The notes beneath the pieces were generated by a model. It made no database searches. It was not told where the DNA came from and worked only from the letters and a program-made list of their open reading frames with translations. Shown one piece after another: positions 36,365 through 44,384 of a stretch of DNA of 64,000 bases (its first letter is position 1; every line of letters begins with the position of its first letter). The position numbers and the translations under genes are program-made. The stretch is from Natronomonas salina. GTDB taxonomy: Archaea > Halobacteriota > Halobacteria > Halobacteriales > Haloarculaceae. Where the stretch lies: contig NZ_CP058335.1 of the NCBI RefSeq assembly GCF_013391105.1, positions 1,612,001 through 1,676,000 of the forward strand, in the 5' to 3' direction.

Positions 36365-38413
36365 ATGGATAAGGGAGCCGGGTTTCGTGAAAAAGATTGG
36401 CCCAGAGTCATTGAGACATCTGATGTCGATTTTGCGGCTGACTTCTACGACCCACTACTCAGCGAGGCCATCGAGTACAAACGAGGGGTTGGCTATTTCA
36501 CCACTGGCTGGCTTGAAAGTGCGGCACGCGGCATTGTCGGGCTCGCAGCAAATGCAGGTACAGCTAGATGGATTGCCAGCCCAATTCTGTCTGAAGACGA
36601 CTGGGAGGCCATTGAAACTGGAGAGGCCGCCCGGTCGGATCCACAGCTGAAAGAAGCGCTGAGGTCGTCGATTGAATCGTTAGCGCACGAATTGGAAACG
36701 GACACTCGCAACGCCATAGCATGGATGATTGCGGATGGCCTATTGGAACTCAAATTCGCCATACCAGACGGAAAACTCCACGGGCAGTTCCACGATAAGT
36801 TTGGCATTGCTCGTGACAAGGAGGGCAATCGGATTGCTTTTCATGGTTCACAGAATGATAGCCAGAACGCGTTTGAGAATTATGAGGCCTACACTGTCGA
36901 CTGCGATTGGGTGAGCGATCGAGAGGCCGAGGCAGTCGGTATGCACGAGGCTCGGTTCGATGCACTCTGGAACAACGAGAAGCCGAACGTGACAACGTTC
37001 ACACTGCCAGAGACGATTGCCAACCAGCTCCAACAATTACGTACCACTGACCAACGGCCGTATCCAAGACCTCCCAGCAAAAAGCCAGAGGATGACGACG
37101 AAGACGAGGGGATAACACTCCGAAACTATCAGCAGCAAGCTGTCGATAACTGGGTCGAAAACGGTCGCCACGGGCTCTTCGAGATGGCGACGGGGACAGG
37201 AAAGACGTACACGGCAATCGGAGCAATGCGGGACTTACTGGATGAATACAGGGCGCGCGACGACACACTCGTCGTGGTCATCACTGTCCCGATGACACAC
37301 CTGGCCAAGCAGTGGGCAGATAGTCTGGCTGACTTCGGCTATAACTCACCGAGACTCCTATATGGGTCATACGACACAGAGTGGAAGGGGAAACTGTCGA
37401 CGCTGCTCGATGACGTAGAATTGGGCTTCAGTGAACAGGAGATAATCATCACAACCCACGCGACAGGCTCTCACGAGTTCTTCCGCGAGCGACTGAAGCA
37501 GTTGGACTGCGACGCACTCGTCATCGCGGATGAAGTGCACAACCTCGGGGCTGAACACCAGCGGAAAGGGCTTGTACCGCAATTCGATTATCGACTAGGG
37601 TTGTCAGCCACACCGGAGCGATTCTACGACGAAGAGGGGACAGATTTCCTGTTTCGCTACTTCGACGAGACCGTCTTTGAGTTCACTCTCAAAGACGCCA
37701 TCCCGGAATATCTCACACCCTACGAGTATTATCCGAGGGTCGTCGAGATGGATGAAGAGGAACTCGAACGATACCGGAGTATTTCGCGGAAGATTGCTCG
37801 GCTCAGTAACAGCGAGAGTCCTGATATTGAGGAAACCCGCGAACGGTTACTCAACAAGCGTGCGAATATCCTCAAAAGTGCTCGCCGGAAATATGACGAA
37901 TTAGAGGCGATTCTCGATGAAATAGAGATTGACCACCTGCTCGTGTACACGAACTACGAGCAGATCGACGAAGTTCAAGAGCGAATGGCCGACCGTGGAA
38001 TTGTCCAACATCGGTTCACCGCAGAAGAGAACGATGAAGAGCGACAACAACTCCTGAATGCGTTTGCGGATGGCAGCTATGAGGCACTTGTTGCTATGAA
38101 GTGCCTCGATGAGGGAGTCGACGTACCTTCTACTCGACAGGCAATCCTCATGGCCAACAGTCGGAATCCAAAGGAATTCGTCCAGCGACGGGGGCGCGTC
38201 CTTCGGCAGCACCCAGAGAGTGGAAAAGAGAAAGCGATTATTTACGATATGGTCGTTGTCCCAACCACGGATCCGGACGCCGACCTTGTTGCCTCAGAAA
38301 AAGGAATCCTGGAGCGTGAGCTCGACAGATTCGAAGAGTTCGCTGCGACCGCTCTCAATGAAGATAGAGCCAGGTTGGCACTACAGGATTTACGCCGCGA
38401 ATTTGGAGTGTAG
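36365..38413 (+). CDS. PLD-like plus SF2 helicase, Dnd-restriction-like
   Basis: A 682-residue protein. The N-terminal third carries a phospholipase-D-like nuclease core: HDKFGIARD near residue 142 and HGSQNDSQNAF near 160. An acidic linker (DDDEDEGITLRNYQQQAV) follows, then an SF2 helicase with ATGTGKT near 275, VIADEVHNLG (DEVH box) near 387, LSATPERF near 417 and QRRGRVLRQHP near 608. Such PLD-helicase fusions occur with DNA phosphorothioation (Dnd) restriction modules and other defence loci. It is first in a plus-strand operon with an SMC-like ATPase. Likely role: DNA unwinding and cleavage of unprotected DNA (inference). Confidence 0.85.
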   Translation: MDKGAGFREKDWPRVIETSDVDFAADFYDPLLSEAIEYKRGVGYFTTGWLESAARGIVGLAANAGTARWIASPILSEDDWEAIETGEAARSDPQLKEALRSSIESLAHELETDTRNAIAWMIADGLLELKFAIPDGKLHGQFHDKFGIARDKEGNRIAFHGSQNDSQNAFENYEAYTVDCDWVSDREAEAVGMHEARFDALWNNEKPNVTTFTLPETIANQLQQLRTTDQRPYPRPPSKKPEDDDEDEGITLRNYQQQAVDNWVENGRHGLFEMATGTGKTYTAIGAMRDLLDEYRARDDTLVVVITVPMTHLAKQWADSLADFGYNSPRLLYGSYDTEWKGKLSTLLDDVELGFSEQEIIITTHATGSHEFFRERLKQLDCDALVIADEVHNLGAEHQRKGLVPQFDYRLGLSATPERFYDEEGTDFLFRYFDETVFEFTLKDAIPEYLTPYEYYPRVVEMDEEELERYRSISRKIARLSNSESPDIEETRERLLNKRANILKSARRKYDELEAILDEIEIDHLLVYTNYEQIDEVQERMADRGIVQHRFTAEENDEERQQLLNAFADGSYEALVAMKCLDEGVDVPSTRQAILMANSRNPKEFVQRRGRVLRQHPESGKEKAIIYDMVVVPTTDPDADLVASEKGILERELDRFEEFAATALNEDRARLALQDLRREFGV

Positions 38414-38492
38414 TCGGTACGATAGTTCGGTTCGAATATACGATATCGAGACAGAGCCGTTAGTTGATATATTCGGTAATCAGTACTCGGCG

Positions 38493-38720
38493 ATGAATTC
38501 AAGTAGGTACCACGATAGTACCTTTACATCACTCATGGATGCGGATGAAGTCAACCGAATCATCACAGATGAAGTTGGAAATATACCAGATGCGCAGCGA
38601 AAGCAGTTTGTCCGAGAAATCCTCAAGTTTGAACGTGGTAAATTAGATAAGAATAACTATGAATACAAACAGACGTATAAGAACCTAATTAAAGAATACA
38701 ACCAAGGTGAGGAAATCTAA
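38493..38720 (+). CDS. 75-residue basic/acidic helical protein
   Basis: Starts at ATG 38493 (MNSSRYHDSTFTSL) or ATG 38535 (MDADEVNRIITDEVGN). The last base of its stop overlaps the start of the SMC-like gene (TAATG), so it is translationally coupled to it. Its Lys/Tyr/Asn content (KLDKNNYEYKQTYKNL) is unusual for a haloarchaeon and suggests transfer. Tight coupling suggests it binds the SMC-like ATPase. No family recognised. Confidence 0.65.
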   Translation: MNSSRYHDSTFTSLMDADEVNRIITDEVGNIPDAQRKQFVREILKFERGKLDKNNYEYKQTYKNLIKEYNQGEEI

Positions 38721-40690
38721 TGGAATTACTCTCACTTGAAATAAATGACTTCCGACAGTATAAGGGAACCCAAACAATTGACCTGCAGACATCAGATAAA
38801 AAGAACCTCAATATCATCGAGGGTCAAAACGGAGCCGGGAAGTCGAATATTCTAAACGCGATTACACTCTGTTTCTATGGACGCGAGCTTCATCAAGAAG
38901 CCCGGGGCGATGATGTCGAGCAGCTTCCCATGCTCACGGAAGACAAGTTGGATGAGCTCTCTACAGGTCAAGCAGCGAGTGGGCATGTCAAGATTGAGAT
39001 GGGCGATGGGAAGCCCGAATATATTTTTAAGCGAGACTTTACCACATACAAAGTTGGGACGTCCTTCAACGACGATATTGGAGACCTTCAGCTCCAGCGT
39101 CGCTCCAATAATCAGTACACTATCGTAGAGAATCCCAATCGAACGCTCACACAGATCTTGCCTTCACGGGTGAAGGATTACTTTCTCTTCGACGGCGAAG
39201 CGCTGACAGACTTCTTCAGCGAGGGATACAAAACCCGAGTAGAGGATGCAATCGTCGATGTCTCGCACATCGGCCTGCTAAACGTTTCGATAGAGCACCT
39301 TGAGACGGTCAAAGGAGAGATTCGACGCAAAGCGAGTAATCTCGAAGGGCGTCCCAAAGAGATTCAAGAAGAGATAGATTCAATCAAAGCCGACTTAGAC
39401 CGGCTTCGCACCGAGAAGGCAGAAAAAAAGCAAACTATCGAGGAATACGAATCTCAGATCGCGAAGATTAAAGAGAAGCTCCGAGGCGCGGCGAATGACC
39501 GGGCTCGCCAACTCGTTGAGCAACGAGAGTCACTCGAAGAAGAGATTGAGGATCTGAAGGAGGACAGAGAGGAGCAACGCACAGAGGCCCGAAAGTTGCT
39601 CAATGAAGCTGGCCCCAGCATTTTCTCGATGTCGGCGCTGGATTACACACAAAAACAGCTTGCCGAGATGGAGGAAAAAGGCCAGCTCCCGCCCAAAATC
39701 CGGGAAAGCTTTATTGATGAACTATTGGATGAAGGCACCTGCATCTGCGGCCGAAATCTCGAAGAGGGGAGTGACGACGAGGCACGTGCCCACCTGAATG
39801 AGATGCTAGAAACGGTGTCGGAAGTCTCCACAGACAATCTGGAAGGCAAATTCCAGATTCCTAATATAATCAAGGACGGTAATGAGGCAGCCAGCAGCTT
39901 GCGCGATAAGCGCCGCACGATTCGTGACCTGGCGGACCAGATAGACAAAGCAGACCGTGAGCTTGACGAAGTCAAAGCCGAGCTAGAAGGTTTTGATGTA
40001 CCCGATGAAGTCGATGTCAGTGAGCTCTCCAAACAACAGGACAAATTAGAGCAACAGAAGGATGAACTGGTCGGGGAAGTGGGACGTCTCAAGGGCGAAA
40101 TCGATTCTAAAGAAAGCACGTTAGATTCCAAAGAAAAGGAGTTCCGCAAAGAGGCTGAAAAGCAGGGCCGCCACGAGGACATCCTTAGCCAGGTTGACTT
40201 CGCTGACGGTGCACTCGAGGAGATGGAAGAGATTCGCCGGACAATCCTAGAGCGTATCCGGTCAAACACCGAAGAGAATCTCAACCAATACTTCAACGAG
40301 CTCATCTGGAAGAACGAGACTTACGATATTGTCCTAACTGATGACTATGGCATCGAGATCAGTGGCCCAGATAGCACTGATAACCGGATTGGGGCACTTT
40401 CAGCAGGGGAAAGCCAAGTACTTGCTCTCTCATTCATGGCGGCACTTTCGGATATCAGTGGCTTTCAAGCGCCGATCGTTATCGACACCCCACTCGGCCG
40501 TATCTCAAGCGAGAACCGGAAGCTCATTGCTCAAAATCTTCCCGACTATCTGGAAGACACGCAGATCACGTTCCTCATGACAGACACCGAATATGATGAT
40601 GATGTTCGCAATCGGATGAAACACAGGGTGGCCAACGAGTACCTACTTGATTTCGACGGTGGGACAACGGAGGTGAAGCCCCGTGGGTGA
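38720..40690 (+). CDS. DndD-like SMC/Rad50-type ATPase
   Basis: A 656-residue protein: GQNGAGKSNILNAI (Walker A) near residue 35, a long coiled coil, a CICGR half zinc hook near 340, a second coiled coil, LSAGESQVLAL (ABC signature) near 557 and IVIDTPLGRISSENR (Walker B and D-loop) near 587. The layout and the DTPLGR motif are those of DndD, the ATPase of the phosphorothioation complex that is also used by restriction modules. DndD normally works with DndC and DndE, neither of which is nearby. It may here act in a modification-independent or trans-acting system. Confidence 0.85.
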   Translation: MELLSLEINDFRQYKGTQTIDLQTSDKKNLNIIEGQNGAGKSNILNAITLCFYGRELHQEARGDDVEQLPMLTEDKLDELSTGQAASGHVKIEMGDGKPEYIFKRDFTTYKVGTSFNDDIGDLQLQRRSNNQYTIVENPNRTLTQILPSRVKDYFLFDGEALTDFFSEGYKTRVEDAIVDVSHIGLLNVSIEHLETVKGEIRRKASNLEGRPKEIQEEIDSIKADLDRLRTEKAEKKQTIEEYESQIAKIKEKLRGAANDRARQLVEQRESLEEEIEDLKEDREEQRTEARKLLNEAGPSIFSMSALDYTQKQLAEMEEKGQLPPKIRESFIDELLDEGTCICGRNLEEGSDDEARAHLNEMLETVSEVSTDNLEGKFQIPNIIKDGNEAASSLRDKRRTIRDLADQIDKADRELDEVKAELEGFDVPDEVDVSELSKQQDKLEQQKDELVGEVGRLKGEIDSKESTLDSKEKEFRKEAEKQGRHEDILSQVDFADGALEEMEEIRRTILERIRSNTEENLNQYFNELIWKNETYDIVLTDDYGIEISGPDSTDNRIGALSAGESQVLALSFMAALSDISGFQAPIVIDTPLGRISSENRKLIAQNLPDYLEDTQITFLMTDTEYDDDVRNRMKHRVANEYLLDFDGGTTEVKPRG

Positions 40691-41096
40691 CCTAGAAAAC
40701 GCCCCACGTGACATTACCATCCCGGAAGAAAAACAGCCAATGTTTAAGGAGTTGACTTCCAACTCGGACTCTCCATTCTTCAATGAGGATATGAAGGATC
40801 TATTCGTTTTCTCGGCTGCCTACGGCTACGACCGTGGGCTTCGTACAGAGTTGGAAGATACCAGGCACGCGCTATTCAATCGAGCCTCCCTGAGTGATGA
40901 CCAGGTCTGGATTTTAAAATCCATTGCGGTCAAAGAGACCGAGTCACCGGAAACGCTGAAAGACGGAGCTGAATTATACGAAGTCGTTCGCGAATTTGCA
41001 AACGGTGGTATCGACCAGTTGTACACACAGTATACCGGCCCAAACGACATGTTTAGCAGCCTCTCGAAGAACATCATCAAAAAATCCGACATATAA
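40683..41096 (+). CDS. Small protein similar to Dnd system-associated protein 4
   Basis: Starts at GTG 40683, overlapping the SMC-like gene by 8 bp. It has 137 residues. FNEDMKDLFVFSAAYGYDRG followed by KSIAVKETESPETLKDG and VREFANGGIDQLYT matches the pattern of a small family reported with Dnd loci (dnd_assoc_4, recalled from memory). The function is unknown even where the family is known. Its presence supports the Dnd-like reading of the operon. Confidence 0.65.
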   Translation: MGDLENAPRDITIPEEKQPMFKELTSNSDSPFFNEDMKDLFVFSAAYGYDRGLRTELEDTRHALFNRASLSDDQVWILKSIAVKETESPETLKDGAELYEVVREFANGGIDQLYTQYTGPNDMFSSLSKNIIKKSDI

Positions 41097-41099
41097 GGT

Positions 41100-42209
41100 A
41101 TGAGCGAATTCGATACGAGTAGTCGTGAGCCCGTTGCACTCAACGGCACCACTGTGGAACTGGAACTACGACCAGCCAATGGTACATTCCAAATTGGCCA
41201 CTGCTACGGCTCACCAGAAGACCCTGGCCATGTCGCTTTACTCCGCGACGGAAAACCGATATTCCACAATCGGCCCATCAATCCACGCAGTACCTCTATC
41301 ACCGATAACGGCCGCGCGGTAGTCGCTGATTGGCGGGAATATGGCGAGTCAACTGGCTCTAAAGTGTCCGTATACGATCCCGATGGTACTGTCGTCTGGC
41401 AGAAAGAATACGACGCGAGCTCACCTTTCGTCGCTATCTCGGCAGGGGGTGAATACATCGCTGTGTCACCGTACAATGGCGAGACTCGTGTCATTGCAGT
41501 CGATACAGAACAGCTAATAACTCTTCACTCGAACAAACTTGATAACCGAGAAAAGCCGGTCTTTGTGGGCGATAACCCAGAACTTCATCTTGGGCGTAAT
41601 ACGGGTGACAAACCAGCATATGGGATTACACTGGATGACGAGATCGTCTGGCGGAGTGAGGAATTTGACAAACATAGCTTCATAGGCTCCTTAGAGCTGG
41701 AAGCAGGGATAGAATGGGCTGAGACGGCAGACCGATTGATAGAGTCCTATGAGAGCGGCGACCAGGACATGCAACAACGCATTATAGAGACGATATTGGA
41801 CACGTCCCTCGCGAATCTAAAGAGCGAATCTGAGCTTGAGCCCCCTCATAACGCACTGAGGCGTCTCTATGATTGTGTCAAGGGTGACGATCACAAACGA
41901 GCGGTTGCGATTCCGCTTTCGGATGCGAAATACCGCATGGCTCGTGCATATAAACGTCATAAGCCAACCCAAGATTGCCTAGATGCACTCGGTCAGGCAA
42001 TTACCCTGGCTGAAGAGGGCCTGCCATGGTATGACGCAAAAAAGCAGCTCGCAAAGTGCTACCGATTCCGTGCACGGTTACACAAACAGCGGGGCAACTA
42101 TGCCGCAGCAGTAGACGATATCGAACGTGTGTTCAACTTAGAAAACGAGTACGATGTCCAGCTTGCGACAGATGCTGATCGAAATCTCCGCCAAGAGTTA
42201 GTCGGCTGA
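41100..42209 (+). CDS. Beta-propeller and TPR protein of the DndD-like operon
   Basis: A 369-residue protein starting 3 bp after the preceding stop. The first 190 residues repeat a WD-like beta pattern (GHVALLRDGKPIF, NGRAVVADWREYG, GGEYIAVSPYNGE, PAYGITLDDEIVW). The C-terminal third has helical TPR-like units (AKYRMARAYKRHKPTQDCLD, AKCYRFRARLHKQRGNYAAA). This suits a scaffold or sensor. It overlaps the convergent LAGLIDADG-like gene by 12 bp. No catalytic motif was seen. Confidence 0.75.
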   Translation: MSEFDTSSREPVALNGTTVELELRPANGTFQIGHCYGSPEDPGHVALLRDGKPIFHNRPINPRSTSITDNGRAVVADWREYGESTGSKVSVYDPDGTVVWQKEYDASSPFVAISAGGEYIAVSPYNGETRVIAVDTEQLITLHSNKLDNREKPVFVGDNPELHLGRNTGDKPAYGITLDDEIVWRSEEFDKHSFIGSLELEAGIEWAETADRLIESYESGDQDMQQRIIETILDTSLANLKSESELEPPHNALRRLYDCVKGDDHKRAVAIPLSDAKYRMARAYKRHKPTQDCLDALGQAITLAEEGLPWYDAKKQLAKCYRFRARLHKQRGNYAAAVDDIERVFNLENEYDVQLATDADRNLRQELVG

Positions 42210-43364
42210 CTCATCAGACGATGAAGTTCGGTCAACGGGTGTGATATCCTCCGACCAGACGTCCTCGAAGTGTTCTGGTGTATACTTTCGATTTCTCTGA
42301 CGACGGCTACCGCGGGTAGCTAGTGGCTCAAAATCAATGACAATCTCATAGAAATTTTGTTTCGTGTGGTGAGATTCATTGAGGAATCGGGGGACTAGCT
42401 CACCATGCAGATAGGCCAATTCGTCACGTTTCGCGACAAGATACGGTCCAACAACAGGTGCGAACTCGTCGATTGCTGCGGCACCATCAATTATGGTATT
42501 GAGGTACTGCATTTCATCAGTCGTAGTGCAGGGTAGGTTTTGCTGTTCACAAAACTGTTGCACTGATAAACCAAACGCCGGGTGGACACCACCTCGGTAA
42601 AGACGAATTTGCGGAGTCATCACGTAACCCATGCCGTAGCTTGAACGGCTGATAGAGGGACGAAAGGTGGCCAGAGCATCTATGATCCCGCCGATATACT
42701 CAACTGGATAGCCGTCTCGAAACCCAGTGTTCGGAATCACGTGCGTTTCCGGCTGTACGTCGCTGACATCATATTTATCGCGAAATTGCTCCGGGTCAGT
42801 GAGAGAGGCCCGACCTGAACTCGTCGTTCCGTAGTGGAGCTCGTTGACTGTTCGTGCGAGGCGATACATTTCATCGACTGAGAGAGAGTCCCGAGGCGCA
42901 ATCTCGTCTCGATACGTACCAACGAGAAATCCGAGCTCTCTGACGGCATTGGCCGAGCGTCCTTCGACAAAATTGTAGAGTTTCTCAAATCCTGCATGTC
43001 TGTAGATACTGAAATACTCATGGCCCCCGTCTGGCGCAACAAGCTCGAAGTCAATTTTATGTTTTTCGAGTAGCTCTCCAATGAGTGCGATCACCTGGTC
43101 ATTTCCGTGCCCCCCGATTCGGACCGAGGGCTGTGGGCGAAACTGCAGCTCAGGTTCGGTTCTGATATGGAATCGCACCCGAAGGAGTGAATCGAGAAGG
43201 CCGAGGTAGTAGTCGTCTGGAAGGCCTTCTGTGGACATAGCCAGTAAGTTGAATTCCGGAGTTATGGCTCTGTTGAAACCCTCCGCTTCTGACATGGGAG
43301 AATGTCGCTCTTCTTTCGGCTCGCGACCGAAGCGATAGCGATTATCCATTTTGTGAAACCCCAC
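42198..43364 (-). CDS. LAGLIDADG-like protein
   Basis: A 388-residue protein. Two motifs resemble the paired LAGLIDADG helices of homing endonucleases: YLGLLDSLLRVRF near residues 53-65 and YIGGIIDALATF near 221-232, each with the acidic residue in place, separated by about 165 residues and each followed by beta-like strands (SVRIGGHG, QIRLYRGG). The gene is free-standing, not inside an intron or intein. It ends overlapping the propeller gene. It could be a homing endonuclease or a co-opted defence nuclease. Starts at M1 or at MDNRYRFGRE (43349). Confidence 0.55.
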   Translation of the reverse strand: MGFHKMDNRYRFGREPKEERHSPMSEAEGFNRAITPEFNLLAMSTEGLPDDYYLGLLDSLLRVRFHIRTEPELQFRPQPSVRIGGHGNDQVIALIGELLEKHKIDFELVAPDGGHEYFSIYRHAGFEKLYNFVEGRSANAVRELGFLVGTYRDEIAPRDSLSVDEMYRLARTVNELHYGTTSSGRASLTDPEQFRDKYDVSDVQPETHVIPNTGFRDGYPVEYIGGIIDALATFRPSISRSSYGMGYVMTPQIRLYRGGVHPAFGLSVQQFCEQQNLPCTTTDEMQYLNTIIDGAAAIDEFAPVVGPYLVAKRDELAYLHGELVPRFLNESHHTKQNFYEIVIDFEPLATRGSRRQRNRKYTPEHFEDVWSEDITPVDRTSSSDESAD

Positions 43365-43516
43365 GGCATAAAGAGGATTTCAACAAAATCAGAGATATGA
43401 ACCACCGGGATTCTCTATGCAGCAGACGCAGAAAGCCAGCCTCACTGATGAGGATAAATTCCTTTGGAAACATATGTGCTAGAGAAAAGCTATTTTAATG
43501 TACTGTCTAGCCACCA

Positions 43517-44380
43517 GTGCTAGCCACGATGATGAATTTGCCGTCAGGGTCCGATGCAGATGAAGACGATATTCTCCGCGCGACGAATGCCCTGCTCGGG
43601 CGAACGTTTGGAGATATTGACGAGCAGATTCACGGTATGACTGATGACAGTCGTGCAAGCTCAAAACACGGCGTTGCGAACGTTATCGAAGAAGGATATT
43701 TTAATATCCCAATCAACTCCGACGCGGGACCAGATTTTAGCAAAACCGGTATAGAACTGAAGGTCACGCCACTCCGATTGACTGGCAATAATGATCTCGT
43801 GCGACCGAAGGAGCGGCTCGTACTGTGTATGTGCGACTATAACGAGGTTGTGGATGCAAACCACTGGACTGACGTCCCCGCGTTACGCAAGAAGCTCAGT
43901 CGTGTGCTTATCATCTGGTATCTCCACATAGTCGGCCAGGATCGTTCGACCTACCCAATTGTCTGGTGGACACTGTGGGAGCCGATGACTGATCCTTACT
44001 GGTCAGAGATTCTCCAGTCAAACTTTGAAATCTGCAAGCAACGAATTCTCGACGGCGATACACCCAGCGAGAAGCACACCCGACTACTCGGGACCTGCCC
44101 GAAACACGGAGGCGGATACGACCGTGATAATCCGAGTCAATCTCCGCGCTCATCCCGCGTAGCCCCTGACGCACACCCCACACTGGACTACGCCGAAAAG
44201 CGTGGATGGTCGATCGGTATGAGCGGCTGTATGGAACTTTTTACTGCTGCAACTGGCCTCGAGAACGCAAAACGAGGACGGGCGACGGGTATCGAGCTGA
44301 ACGCACTTTGGGGGGCTGCCTCACAGCGTGCTGCACACGACGTGCCCCGATTCAGCGACGCTTTTGAGGTTAGTGATTAG
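43517..44380 (+). CDS. Sau3AI/MutH-type restriction endonuclease
   Basis: GTG 43517 opens the frame; the ATG at 43529 or 43532 (MNLPSGSDADED) is a likelier start. The MutH/Sau3AI core is clear: SKHGVANVIEEGYF, then GPDFSKTGIELKVTPLR with Asp73, Glu80 and Lys82 forming D...ExK (numbered from GTG). Length 287 residues. Known members cut at GATC, so that specificity is likely but not proven. It ends 4 bp from the convergent methyltransferase, which would protect host sites. A broken copy is at 35677-36134. Confidence 0.85.
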   Translation: MLATMMNLPSGSDADEDDILRATNALLGRTFGDIDEQIHGMTDDSRASSKHGVANVIEEGYFNIPINSDAGPDFSKTGIELKVTPLRLTGNNDLVRPKERLVLCMCDYNEVVDANHWTDVPALRKKLSRVLIIWYLHIVGQDRSTYPIVWWTLWEPMTDPYWSEILQSNFEICKQRILDGDTPSEKHTRLLGTCPKHGGGYDRDNPSQSPRSSRVAPDAHPTLDYAEKRGWSIGMSGCMELFTAATGLENAKRGRATGIELNALWGAASQRAAHDVPRFSDAFEVSD

Positions 44381-44384
44381 AAGA

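Noticed and set aside
36365..42209. Calling the block a complete Dnd phosphorothioation system or a DISARM system
   Set aside because: No DndA, DndC or DndE is present for Dnd, and no DUF1998 protein or dedicated methyltransferase within the block for DISARM.
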